DNA of 64,000 nucleotides from Sindora glabra (Eukaryota > Streptophyta > Magnoliopsida > Fabales > Fabaceae). This document shows positions 1-12,229 of this stretch, piece by piece. Positions within the stretch are counted from its first letter, which is position 1. Each line of letters opens with the position of its first letter. Where the stretch lies: the NCBI GenBank assembly GCA_020226215.1, contig CM035229.1, positions 84,151,343 through 84,215,342 of the forward strand, read 5' to 3'. The notes beneath the pieces are model-generated. The model saw nothing but the letters and a program-made list of their open reading frames with translations. It searched no databases and was not told the origin of the DNA. A program made the translations under genes and the position numbers.

Positions 1-6
1 TGATCT

Positions 7-930
7 ATGGGTTGCGTTTCTTCCAATTTGCTGAGCCATGAGGACGATTTTGCACAACTTGGCAGCTCCGCTTTTGGCAACCACATTGTCTCTCTCACCT
101 CCACCACCTATGGCCTTCTCACTCTTGACCCACCTCAGTCTCCTTCCACCCCACCTTCAAGGTTCACCCTGGGTTCCATCTTCCCAACCCCACTTTCCAA
201 ACCTAAGTCCTTCTGCTCCGAGCCCGAGGTCATCAACTCTTGGGAACTCATGGACGGGCTTGACACAGAGACTTCTCCCTTTTCTCCTCTAACCCCACCA
301 AAACCCTGCACCATTAAAGTTCAAAACTTTGATAAAGAGAACTCTAACGCGAATCCTTCTATAGCTCCGAAGCCATTGAGGGAAGAAATTAAAAAACTCA
401 AATTGAGTAAGCCCTCGTTGGATTTGGATCGATTCCAGAGGATATGCCCTCCAAATGGAGAAAACAGAGTGGTAATCTATACGACGACGTTGAGAGGCGT
501 AAGGAAGACATTTGAGGCTTGCAATGCCGTGAGGGCTGCAATAGAGAGCCTTGGTGTGATTCTCTACGAGCGAGATGTGTCAATGGATAGTGGTTTTAAG
601 GAAGAGTTGAGGGATTTGTTGAAGGGGAAGGCAAGAGAGGAGTTGGTGCCTCCAAGAGTGTTTGTGAAGGGAAGGTACATTGGAGGAGCAGAAGAGCTAT
701 TGAGGATAGTGGAAGATGGTTTATTGGGGGAATTGCTTCAAGGTTTGCCCAGAAAAAACGTTGGGGCTGTTTGTGAAGGATGTGGAAATATGAAGTTTTT
801 ACCATGTTTTCATTGTAATGGGAGCTGTAAGATACTGAAGGAAGAGGTGGGTCAGCAAGGGAGGGCTGTGGTGACTAGGTGTACTCATTGTAATGAAAAT
901 GGGTTGACGCTATGTCCACTCTGCAGTTAG
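7..930 (+). CDS. Glutaredoxin-like domain protein with C-terminal cysteine-rich zinc-binding repeats (At5g39865/At3g28850 type)
   Basis: Single-exon ORF of 307 residues from the ATG at 7 to a TAG at 928-930. The N terminus MGCVSS fits N-myristoylation at Gly2 with possible palmitoylation at Cys3, so membrane attachment is likely. Residues 1-140 are Ser/Pro-rich and low in complexity. About residues 155-250 form a glutaredoxin fold, starting VVIYTTTLRGVRKTFEAC and including VPPRVFVKGRYIGG. The tail (about 258-307) has four CxxC-type pairs (CEGCGNMKFLPC, CxGSCK, CTHCNENGL, CPLC) typical of this plant family. The usual CPYC redox centre is absent: the position reads TLRGVRKTFEAC with one Cys at its end, which is normal in this group and argues against classical disulfide reductase activity. 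The length matches complete family members. The promoter lies outside the window. Confidence 0.93.
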   Translation: MGCVSSNLLSHEDDFAQLGSSAFGNHIVSLTSTTYGLLTLDPPQSPSTPPSRFTLGSIFPTPLSKPKSFCSEPEVINSWELMDGLDTETSPFSPLTPPKPCTIKVQNFDKENSNANPSIAPKPLREEIKKLKLSKPSLDLDRFQRICPPNGENRVVIYTTTLRGVRKTFEACNAVRAAIESLGVILYERDVSMDSGFKEELRDLLKGKAREELVPPRVFVKGRYIGGAEELLRIVEDGLLGELLQGLPRKNVGAVCEGCGNMKFLPCFHCNGSCKILKEEVGQQGRAVVTRCTHCNENGLTLCPLCS

Positions 931-2462
931 AACATTCAAACACTGTTCATAATGTTGCTCCTCTTCTTTGTACAAGTTATGGTGATACACTGACATGTAT
1001 CAATTCTCCATATTATAATGAGGTGCAGAAACTTCGGTTGGCATATCTGTGTAGTGTTTGTCTACTATCATCATGAGGATTTTGTAAAATTTTAGATTGG
1101 TTTGGCAACAAACAAGCGCAAATTAATCGTAAGAACTTGGGCAGCTGAATTCTTGAATCGAAGGCATAAATAGGAGCATGATTTGTTTCTACTTAGGGTT
1201 TCAATTTGCGGGTACCGTATCAGTAAGTAAGTTTGCACAACTTGGAATCGAAGAAGACCTTTCCCTGTTTCTGATTCGTCAGCTCCAATAACAAGTCTTG
1301 TATTTTTTAACTCTAGCATTAATAGATGATATTATTTTGTGTCTGGCTGAAAATGTCGGGATAGCATTTCTGCGTTTGAAATTCCATTAAAACTTGGAGG
1401 TGGCCCGACCTTCCGTGAAGTTGCATTTCCATGGGGCTCATGTCATTATTTTACAAAAAAAAAAAAATTATACTATTTCCATGTGGCTCATTTATGTTTA
1501 GATTAGATTAGATTAGATGGAGTAAAAAGGAATCAAATAGAACAATGGAATCTTCTCTTTTATCTTCTATCAATCTATATAAAAAAGTTAGAAAAAATAT
1601 TTTAACTTTTAAATGATTGAATGTTGTCCTTCAATTTCAAAAATTTAGAAATTATTTATTGATATAAAATTTGAAATCAATATTCACTTTTTTAACTTAG
1701 TCTATCATTTTATTAAATTATATAATTTTTTTAAAAAATTTATAATATTATAATATACTAATTTATCTTTTACTACAATCTTTTTAAAATTTTGCTTTCC
1801 ACCTATCCATTCTTCATTCTCTTATTTCCCGCCCAAGAAATCCTTCCTCTTTTTAATTTTTTTTCATATATATATATATATATATATACATGTGTTCTTT
1901 ATTATTACTATATTATTTAAAATTCACTCATTTCTTTATTTTATTTACTTTTTAATATGCTTTATATTTTTTCTATTTTTATTTTTCTACAACTATACAA
2001 ATATTATTATATGATATAAATATGACATAATATATTTTTATTATAAAATATTTGAAAATTAAAATCAAAATTATTTATTTAAGTTTTTTAAATGTGTTCA
2101 TGATATTAATTTTCAAGTGTTATAATTCAAATGGAATATCCATCAATTAGAAATTTATTAAATATTTGAAAAGTAAAGTCAAAATTTTTTATTTAAATTT
2201 TGTAAATATGTTCATGATATTAATTTTCAAGTATTATAATTCAAATTAAATATCCATTAATACAAAATTTATTAAGGCTTTATAGCTCCTATGCTATGTT
2301 ACTTTTTTTTTTATTTCATTATATATTTTTTTGATTGATTACTTTTATTTTTTATAGCTTATGCTTCAGTACAATACAATATAATATAATATATTTTTAT
2401 TATAAAAATATTTTAAATAACTTAAAATTTTAATTAATAAAATTACTTAACAACATGTTTTA
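931..2462. other. Intergenic spacer 3' of the glutaredoxin-like gene
   Basis: No gene is supported. The first 500 bases are of moderate GC content and probably hold the 3' UTR of the upstream gene. A minus-strand ORF at 1092-1319 has no recognisable domain. From about 1440 the DNA is strongly AT-rich, with a pure TA run near 1866-1888. A short direct repeat is visible: segments beginning near 2040 and 2155 share the order 'ttgaaaa(a)t(t)aa...atgttcatgatatta' and look like a duplicated AT-rich block of roughly 120 bp. Confidence 0.6.
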
Positions 2463-2467
2463 CTTTT

Positions 2468-2733
2468 TCTTATGAAAATTATTAAGTTTATTAAATATGA
2501 ATGTTTATAAATCGAAAATTATATTCTTATCGTGATTAATTATTAGGTTTCAATTTTGTTTATGAACAATTATTATGAAATTATAATGCTTGATCTATTT
2601 GCTTTATAAATATGAGTTGTATAAATCATTTTATATATAGTTGAATTATATATTCTCCTCATTTTTATAATTCTTCATTATCTCTTTTACATCTTTCTTT
2701 AGTTATTTCTTAAGTATTTATCATTTTATAATA
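2468..2733 (+). repeat. 5' LTR of Copia-A with adjacent primer binding site
   Basis: Starts TCTTATGAAAATTATTAAG, which is the expected TGTTATGAA with G changed to C. It ends in ATTTTATAATA at 2733. It aligns with 8795-9070 through shared blocks such as TTTCAATTTTGTTTATGAAC, a segment around 'gagttgtataaatcatt', and 'ctttctttagttatttctt'. Bases 2734-2745 (TATTATTAGCAC) are a decayed Met-tRNA primer site. Confidence 0.85.
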
Positions 2734-3940
2734 TATTATTAGCACGGTAATCTTACTAACCAAAGTAATTCCTTCTAGATGTAAATTACTTTACTTAGTA
2801 TTATTACTTTGTGCAAACATAGTAATTCCTCTCTCTTATCTCATTTTTGTATTTCTTATTTCATCCATGCTTTAATTTTGATTTCATGGCAGGATCAATC
2901 ATAAATCTATTTTTTTAATCAACATTCCATTACTAATTTTGCATTTATTGTTATGTTTACTTTTGCATTTTGTTATAACTTTTGTTTATGTGCTCCATTT
3001 ACTTTGGATGTGAATAATGAATATGAATGTAAATTTAAACACTTCTTGATCAGTGATCAATAAAGGATTCGTATTTCAAATACTTTATAGTATAATTCCG
3101 GTCTCTTGTTTAGATGAAAATACTAATATTGTTATATTTAAATTCATAAATCATATCAATTAAATCACATAAAAAATTTGGTTGTTGGGTAATTTTGAAA
3201 GCTTAAGTGCTTTTTTCTTCAAAATTGTATAATATTTTGTTTTCTATTACACACACACATGTAAGATGGTAAGATTTATCAAACACATTAGATTTTGGAT
3301 GGAAAATTTCACAAAACTATTGTGCCATGATAATTTACATAATCAATCTTTTAAACATATTTTCAATTACATGAATAGAAATTTACTTAAAATGAAATCA
3401 AATTGTGATAGTGGTATTTGTAATTTATCCTTTTTTTTCTATGAAAAGAATTGTAGTTGAACTTTAGACAATACCTACAAGAAGTTCTAATATGCATCAT
3501 AAAGAAATGGAAATTTAATTATATCAAAAAATAGATAAAAGATTGAAGTGAAAAGATACATAAATCAAGAATAGATCTTTGTATATTTTTGAATTTCTTT
3601 TATAAGATAAAAATTTTCATTTATGCAACAAAAACATTATGGCTAACTTATAGATAATAATAGATAATCTTACAAGTGTGTTTAGATATATTTTATTATA
3701 TAGATTTAATAATTTTTTAGCAATGCATGATCACCATTTAGATTAGCAATTTGTACTACAATTACGATGAAAACTTCCCTTAATAAGTTACCTTCATTTT
3801 GATTAACAAAGAAATAGAAAATTGGTTGTGGATTAAAAATTGTATAAATAATACATTGATTAATGATTTTCTTTAATATTCAACCTCTGTTATATTGAAA
3901 AATTTCTAATTCATTTTTATATGTCTATGATAATATTATA

Positions 3941-4790
3941 TTGAATCTTACAAATTTTGAATTTATGGCTTTGGACTTTACAAGAAAGAATTATTTATCA
4001 CGGGTGTTAGATACTAAAATTCATTTAAATGCAAAAGATCTTAAAGATACAATTAAGGAAAAGAACAAAACATTCAATCAAAAAAAGGCTACAATGATGA
4101 TTTTTCTCTATCATCATCTCCATGAAAGTTTAAAAATTGAGTACCTTATAGTAAAAAATTCATTTATTTTTTAGAATAATTTAAAAGAAAGATAGATCAC
4201 AAAAAAATAGTGATCCTCCCAAAAGCTTGTTACAATTGGATGCACTTGTACTTACAAGATTTCAAAACTATAAGTGAGTATAATTTAGCAATATTTAGAG
4301 CTAGTTCTCAATTGAAATTACATGGAGATAAAGTTACTGATGAGGATATATTAAAAAAAAAATTCTCCATTTTTCATGTGTCAAATGTGCTTCTACAACA
4401 ACAATATTATGAAAAAAGTTTTAAAAAATACTCTAAACTGGTCTCATATTTTCTTATAACTAAGCAAAATAATGAACTCTTAATGAAAAATCATGAAACC
4501 CATCTAATAGATTTTGTTCCATTCCCTAAAGGAAATGGGATAAAATATAACTAACATAATACTAGACAAAGTCGAGGCCATGCTTGTAGTTGTGGATGTG
4601 GACAGAGACATCAATGTGGTCGAGGTCATTATCATAATGGTTATTTTAAAAATATATATTTCTACCTAAAGGGTAATGAAGAGAAACATGTGAAGGACAA
4701 AAGTGGCCAAAATAGAAAGAATGAAGAAAATTTGTGTTATTGTTGTGGCATGAGAGGTCATTGGTCATGAATTTGTTGTATGCTAAAATA
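3941..4790 (+). pseudogene. Copia-A gag remnant
   Basis: Two frames carry gag of the UBN2/copia type: 3941-4174 (NFEFMALDFTRKNYLSRVLD near the start) and 4210-4554 (containing KACYNWMHLYLQDFKTISEY). A Gly/His-rich stretch follows at about 4570-4640. A CCHC zinc knuckle, C-Y-C-C-G-M-R-G-H-W-S then a stop then I-C-C, lies at about 4735-4780; the stop replaces the residue before its last Cys. At least one frameshift and several stops mean no gag protein can be made. Confidence 0.8.
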
Positions 4791-5139
4791 TCTTATTGAA
4801 CTTTATCAAGAATTATTAAAAAATAAATGAAAAAATATAGAGATAAATTTTGTTTATGAAAATGATAATTTTAATGAAAGTCAAATAGATATAACTCATT
4901 TAGATATTGCCAACTTCTTTTTTTTACCTTGAAGGAAGAAGTAATCACTTAATTGGAGATGAGAGTATGTAAAAATAAATTATTTTGATTTATTTTGTCA
5001 CAATTATATTTTCATTTTTAATGTTATTTCAATAAGCAATTCAGATAGAAGTTATTATTTTTAAGTGCTTTGTTGTTTTTTTTTTATATTAATGTTAAAC
5101 TTTTCATGTTATTTTATGTAATGAAAAATATAAGTACTT

Positions 5140-8100
5140 ATCTGGTTGGATCTACAATCAATAATGAAGATGTATGTCTTTTAGATAGTGCAACAATGTA
5201 TACCATGCTTAAAGATAATAAATATTTCTCAAATTTGAAAATACAAGAAGCTAATGTTAGTACTATATTTGGTACTATAAGATTAATTGATAACTTTGGA
5301 AAAACAAGCATATTGTTACTAAGAGGAACAAATTTTAAAATTAAGGATGCATTATATTTTGTTAAGTTTCAAAGATATTCATTGAAATGGGTAGCATATT
5401 GAGACACTAAATAAAGGGAATGTTCAATATATGTATATTACAAATAATGTCTTGGGTAAAAAATATATATTGAAAAAATTACCTACTTTTTCTTCCAATT
5501 TATATTACACAAACATTAGTACAATTGAAGCACATATTATAGTAAATTAAAAATTTATCGATTATAATAATTTTATTATTTGGCATGATTAATTGAAACA
5601 TCCTAGAGTAATAATGATGCAAATGATTATTGAAAATTTATGTAAGCATTCATTGGAAAGTTAAGAGATTATTAAAAATTCATGTAGGCATTCATTGAAA
5701 AGTCATGAGATCCTTGAATCAAAAGATTTCTTATATGTTACATGTTCTTAAGGAAAGTTAATTATTTAACCATCACCAACTAAAATAAAAAATGAATCCA
5801 TTGCATTTTTTAAACATATTCAAGGTAATATATGTGGACTTATACATTTACCATGTAGACCATTTAGATATTTTATGATTTTAATAGATATTTTAATAAG
5901 ATGATCATATGTGCACTTATTATCAACTTGCGACCTAGCATTTGTGAGATTGCTTGCTCAATTGATTTAATTATGAGCATATTTTCAATATTATCCAATT
6001 AAGACAATTTATCTTGACAATACTGATGAATTTACTTCCCAAGCCTTTAAAGAATATTGTACGTCTATTATCATAACTGTTAAACATCATGTAACACATG
6101 TTCATAGATAAAATAGTCTTACATAATTATTTATCAAGTGCCTCCAATTAATTGTAAGACCATTACTTATGAGATCAAAACTTCTAATTTTTACTTGGAA
6201 ACATGTTATTGTGCATGTAGTAACACCAATTTCCATTAAACTAATAAGTTATTATAAATTTTCTCCTTTACAATTGACTTTTGGTCGAGAACTAAGTATT
6301 TTCTATTTAAGAAATTTTAGAAGTGTGGTATATATTCCAATTACCCCACCACAATGCATTAAGGTAAGTCCTTAAAAGAGGTTAGGAATTTATATTAGGT
6401 ATAAATCTTTGTCTATAATTAAATATCTAAAACCTTTAATAAGAGATTTATTTATAGCTTGATTTGCTAATTGTCACTTTGATGAATCAATTTTTCTAAC
6501 ATTAAAAGAAAATAAGCATTTAGATAAAGAGATTAATTAGAATAAATTATCATTATCTTATCTTGATCTTTGTATAAAGCAATGTGAACTAAAAGTTCAA
6601 AAAATTATTAATTTGTAAAATTTAGCAAATTAATTACTAGATGCATTTACTGACCTAAAAAGGTTGACTAAATCATATGTACTGGATACTAATGATTCTC
6701 TGAGAATTGGTGTCCTTATAAGACAATTTAATATTGCTAATGAGTTTAAAACACCTTTAAAGCGTGATAAATCAATTAGTTCTAAAGATAAACATTCTTG
6801 AAAAAGAAAAGAAGTAATGAATAAAGATAGTCAAATTGAGGAAGTTGTAACTCAAGAAAAGTCTCCAAACATGGTTAAAATTACAATTCCAAAAGAAATT
6901 TAGGTACTTGAAAATGATAAGATTCCAATAAATTATATTATGATTAGAAAGAAATGGTACCATAATATAATAGAATTTGACAATGTTTTTGCATATAATG
7001 TGACACTTGATATCAATGGCAATGAGGATCTTGAATTAAAATTTGTTGAAGAATGCAAATATAGAAATGATTGGCCAAAATAAAAAGATGCTATTGAGTT
7101 TGAATTTCATTCACTTGTAAAATGTGATGTTTTTGGATCTATTGTCTATACACCAGATAGTGTAAAACTAATAGGATATAAATTCGTATTTATGCAAAAA
7201 TAGAATGAAAGAAATGAAATTATGAGACATAAAGCAAGATTAGTGACAAAAGGTTTTTCATAAAGATTTGGTATTGATTATGAAGAGACATACTCTCCCT
7301 TAGTAGACTTCTTTTCAATATTTAATTAGTGTGATAATATATGAAAAACTTAATTTACGTCTCTTGGATCTCATTATAATTTATTTATAAGGCTATTTTA
7401 ATAATGACATTTATGTAAAACTTCTTGAAGGATTTAAGTTGCTTAAAGCATATAATTTAGATTCTTGTAAATATTACTCAATCAAGTTAAACAAATTTTT
7501 TATATGGGTTAAAAGAATCAGGGCATATGTGGTATAATCACTTTAACGGATATTTGTTGAAAGAAAGTTATAATTATGATCCGATTTGTCCTTGTATTTT
7601 TAAAAAGAGATTTGGATCTGAATTTGTTATAATTGTTATTTATGTTGATGACTTAAATATTATTGAAATTCCTAAAGAGCTTTTAAAAATAATAGTAGAA
7701 TGCTTTAAAAAAGAATTTGAAATGAAAGACTTGAAAAAATAAAACTTTGCTTTAGTTTGTAAATTTAACATTTAGAAAATTGAATTCTTGTACATTAAAC
7801 AACTTATAAAATAAAAGTGTTAAAGCATTTGTATATGGATAAAGCTCATCCATTGAGCACCTTAATGATTATAAGGTCATTAGATGTAAATAAGGATCCT
7901 TTTCAACGTCGTGAGAGTGGTGAAGAATTACTTGATCTTGAAGTACTATATTTGAGTACTATTGGAGCATTAATATATCTTACTAATCATACATGACCCT
8001 ATCTATCATGTTTTGTAAACTTATTAGCAAGATGTAGTTCTTTCCTATCACGAAGACATTGGAATAGAATTAAGCATATACTTCGGTATCTTTGTGGTAC

Positions 8101-8645
8101 AATGGATATGGGTTTATACTATTCAAATATAGTAAAACTCGAACTAATTGGTTATGTAGATGTAGGATATATATTTGATCTTTATAATGCTTGATCACAA
8201 ATAGGTTATTTAATCACTCATAGTGGTACAACTATTTCATGGCATTCCATGAAATAAATTATATCAACGACTTCTTTCGATCATGCAGAAATTTTAGCAA
8301 TTCATGAAGCAAGTCGAAAATGTCTTTGGTTAAAGTCTATAATTCAATACATTTAAGAAGCATTCAGTTTCTCATTCCAAAAAAAGTTGCTAATATTTTT
8401 AAATGAAGATAATGTAACATGTATAGCTTAATTAAGAGGACGATACATTAAAGGTGATAGAACAAAAATATATCTTATCAAGATTTTTTTTCACACATAG
8501 TCTTTAAAAGAATGATGATGTGGATATTCAATCAATTTGTTCTAGTGATAATTTAGTGGATTTATTTACTAAGTTTTTTCTTATTATAATATTTGAAAAG
8601 TTAGTTTGTAATATTAGATTGCATCAGTTAAGAGATTTTAAATGA
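5140..8645 (+). pseudogene. Copia-A pol remnant (protease, integrase, RT, RNase H)
   Basis: The protease segment is in 5070-5402: LLDSATMYTMLKD is the copia aspartic protease motif (usually DSGATxH), here DSATMYT. A pre-integrase zinc region near 5590-5720 contains a 42-bp tandem duplication encoding IIENLCKHSL then IIKNSCRHSL. Integrase core remnants run to about 6600. The RT segment at 7527-7742 has the polymerase box YVDDLN. RNase H remnants run from about 7900, including HWNRIKHILRYL-like and DLFTK-like stretches. Stops are frequent throughout. Confidence 0.8.
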
Positions 8646-8794
8646 TATTGTTGTAAAATGAGTTAATATACATTGCACTCTTTTTTTTTAACTAAGGTTT
8701 TGCTCCATTGAGTTTTCCTAATAAGGTTTTTAATGAGGTTGTATTCCATTTTATTATAATTAAGTACTCGTTTATATGGACATCCAAGGAAGAA

Positions 8795-9070
8795 TGCTAT
8801 GGATAACTATCAAGTTTTTATAAATAATTATTAGATTTATTAAATGTGGATGCCTATAGATTAGATGTTATATCCTTATTGTGTTTCAATTTTGTTTATG
8901 AACTATTATTATGAAATTACAACATTTGATTTATTTATCTTATAAATATAAGTTGTATAAATCATTCCATATATAATTAAATCAAATATTCTTCTCCTTC
9001 TTATAATTCACCTTTATCTCTTTTATATCTTTCTTTAGTTATTTCTTAAGTGTTTATTATTTTCATAATA
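8795..9070 (+). repeat. 3' LTR of Copia-A
   Basis: Starts TGCTATGG directly after the polypurine tract CCAAGGAAGAA (8784-8794) and ends TTCATAATA. The following five bases CTTTT equal the five before the 5' LTR. The LTR is 276 bp, against 266 bp for the 5' copy, and many substitutions separate the two, so the insertion is old. Confidence 0.85.
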
Positions 9071-9075
9071 CTTTT

Positions 9076-11138
9076 AACTTCTATTATTTTATAGTTTACA
9101 CATGCACACCAATTCTCTTCTTCTTTTTTTTAACTTTGTTGCATTTTTTTATTTTTTTAAACATTAATATCATTAAATATAATATAATATATTTTATTTT
9201 TATAAAAAATTATAAATCATTTGAAGCATCAACGTAAAAAATGTTAATTGAATTAATTAATTTAAGATTACATTTCATATTAAAAATATTTCAAAATTAA
9301 AATAAAATATATTTATTTAAAATTTATCTATATTTTCTTGACATCACTATTTTAATATTATATTTTAAATTAAATATAAATTAATTAGAACTTTATCAAA
9401 ATTTTATAATTCATGCATTATTATTTTTTATTTATTGAATCACATATTTTTATTTTTTTCCTAATTCATGTTATCTACAATTTAAATACTAAGGAATTAT
9501 TTCACATATTATATAGTATTGTATAAAAATTATTAAATAATATAATATAATATTAGATAGGATAAGATAGTATATTATGCTATGTTTATACTGTTACTAC
9601 CTAAAATTATTGTTTATATAAATTAATTTCTTTTGTTTATTATCATATTGTACAAGAATGTATGGGCATAAAAAATAATTAATTTAATTAAAATATTTTT
9701 CTATATAAAAAATTAATAAACTTGTTTCAAATGAATTTGAATTATATAATTAAGGCAAAAATATCCTTTAATAATATCCTTTAAAAAATATATGATAATA
9801 TTTAAATTAAATATGTACTCTATGGTAGTAAAATAATATAATATGATTCATTAACACACATATACAGACACATATATATATGTGTCATATGTATACACAT
9901 AGATATGTGTATATGGATGTTTTGTATAACAAATTAGTAAAAAAAAATTATAATAAATCAGTTTAAGAATATAAAATTTGATAAGTACTTTGCATTAAAT
10001 CTTGAAAAATATTAAAAAATAACATATATTAACCATAAATATCATAAATATAGTATAATATTATTAAATAAAAATTTTAAAAATACTAAATTAAAGTATA
10101 AGTGACAATATATTATCAAATAAAGTTTTACAAAAATACTAAATTAAAATATATGTGTCAATATAATTTTTTTTAATTTTAATTTTATAAAAAGGATATG
10201 TGAGAGACATATAAGAAAGAGAGAGAGAGTGAGAATTTAAAAATAATTTTTAACTTTAATAATTTATAATTTATCTTAATACTGTTCTTTTAACCTTTAT
10301 TCTCCCCTTTATGGAGTTGAAAATTTTATATAAAATTAAATATATACGAGAATACTTTTGGATAAATTATATCATCCATTTGAAATCTTCAAATGTAATG
10401 TAAGCCACAATTATATAGTTTATTATATGTTATTTGATTTTATGCAATGCACCAAATAAGGCTTAATATTATTAAATAATATAAATATAATAAAATATCA
10501 TTTTTAATTATAAAACTATTTTAAATAAGTGAAAGATTTAGTTTAATTGAAATATTTAATTGCATATTCTATTTTTAACTCTTATTAATTCATACATTAT
10601 TTTTTTCCCTTTCATTTGATCTATTGAATGTTTTTATTTTTATTTTATTTTTTCATGTTCATTCTCATTATTTTCATTTGAAATACTAATATTACTAAAA
10701 AATATAGATATAATTTGATATATTTTATTTTTTAGGGATATTTTAAATAAGGTATAATTTTAATATAAAAATTATTATTTAAATTAATTAATTACATATT
10801 TTTTCTTATAAAAGTGTTTAAAAATTAAAGTTGAAATTACTTATTTTAACATTTTTATTTTTTCATCAATTTTCAAGTTTATATTTCAATATATATATAT
10901 ATATATATATATATGAATTGAAATTTTGGGGTGATTTTCAACTAGAGGAATATAATAACAAATAATAATAATAATAATAATCATAATATCATAACATATT
11001 ACATATATATATATAATACATAATACAAAACTAATTTACTTTTTTTATTTTTTCTCTTTTTCTTGACAACTTAAAATATAAATTTATAATATATGTAAAT
11101 TATACATGAAGTTTTAGGTATTCTTTGCTATATTTTTT
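9076..11138. other. AT-rich spacer between Copia-A and Copia-B
   Basis: I find no gene. The DNA is extremely AT-rich, with microsatellites: alternating CA/TA around 9860-9915, TA at about 10893-10914, and ATA triplets at about 10960-10982. No long ORF has a recognisable domain. Confidence 0.6.
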
Positions 11139-11621
11139 TGTTGATAATATGAATTCAATACATAACAGTATAAATTATGTATTAATCAGATTATGTGCGT
11201 ACTTGATGAGGATTCTAATGATGCCATGATTAATCTTATGATGATAGATAGAGTCTATAATCTACTTTGCCTTTTAGGTTGCTCAAAGAAGAAGAAGAAG
11301 AGAAATAGAGAGATATATCAAAATCCTTATTTTCAAAAGGAGTGGCCTTTTTTATATAAAATTTCTCTTTTCTTTATATGGTCAGACTTGTGATAAAAAA
11401 TCACTGATATTTAAAGGGCTGCAAGTTGGAGCCTTTACTTAAATAGGCTTATGTATGATCTAATCTATTACATACCATACACATTGAATTAAGACCCAAT
11501 CTATTTTATACTTAATGTTAAAATATAAAAATAATTACTTAAATAAATATTTCAATAAATTAATTAATGTTAATCTATATAAAAATATCTAATAAATTAT
11601 TTATTTTATTTTAATATAATA
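11139..11621 (-). repeat. 3' LTR of Copia-B
   Basis: 483 bp running from TGTTGATAATATG at 11139 to TAATATAATA at 11621, read on the plus strand. On the minus strand it follows the purine tract CCAAGTGGGAGAT (11622-11634). The partner LTR starts TGTTGAAAATATG at 16844. Confidence 0.8.
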
Positions 11622-11995
11622 ATCTCCCACTTGGATAGCATTAATTAATTACATAAAATATTTGAAATAACAATGATTAAGTAATTAGTATATATTAAGC
11701 TTTCAATTTAATGCTAATCTATTAAGCTTGGATAGCATTAATTAATTCCATGAAATATTTAAAATAACAATGATTAAGCAATTAGTATATATTAAGCTTT
11801 CAGCTTAAAATATAAAATTAATTACTTAAATAAATATTCTAACAAATTAATTAATGCTAATCTATATAAAAAATATCTATTAAATTATTTATTTTATTTT
11901 AATATAACAATCTTTCACTTGAATAACATTAATTAATTACATAAAATATTTGAAATAATAATGATTAAGCAATTAATATATATTAAGCTTTTAAC
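11622..11995 (-). repeat. Duplicated polypurine-tract region and partial extra LTR in Copia-B
   Basis: A unit of about 85 bp next to the purine tract (containing 'gcattaattaatt' and 'aacaatgattaag') occurs three times, starting near 11631, 11738 and 11920. Between the second and third copies (about 11807-11909) lies a 103-bp copy of the LTR end, terminating AATATAACA as an intact LTR end would. This produces an LTR, internal, partial LTR, internal arrangement. Confidence 0.75.
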
Positions 11996-12229
11996 TTAAT
12001 TTAGAGAATGACACTATATAGAATCACTGAATTTGATGGGAAAATAAGTGATGTTTAAATATAACTACCTCATAATTTGAAAAGAACAGAATATATAAAA
12101 ATTATTGAATCTGATAGGGAAATAAATGATATAAAACACATCACTAATGTTTGAATATCCAAACTGAGTAATGATTATATAAGTAGTCTCAAATAATAAC
12201 AAAAGAAACAAGCATATCTCAAACTCCCA

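Larger units (their letters stand above)
2468..9070 (+). mobile_element. Copia-A: degenerate full-length Ty1/copia retrotransposon
   Basis: A 6.6-kb element with two LTRs (2468-2733 and 8795-9070) and a 5-bp target duplication, CTTTT, at 2463-2467 and 9071-9075. The gene order gag, protease, integrase, RT, RNase H is that of Ty1/copia. A Met-tRNA type primer site follows the 5' LTR (2734-2745, 7 of 12 matches to TGGTATCAGAGC). A purine tract ends at 8794. Coding regions carry many stops and shifts, so the copy is dead. It belongs to the same family as Copia-D at 34665-41344: the LTR ends and the RT segment with the shared motif DPICPCIF correspond. Confidence 0.88.
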
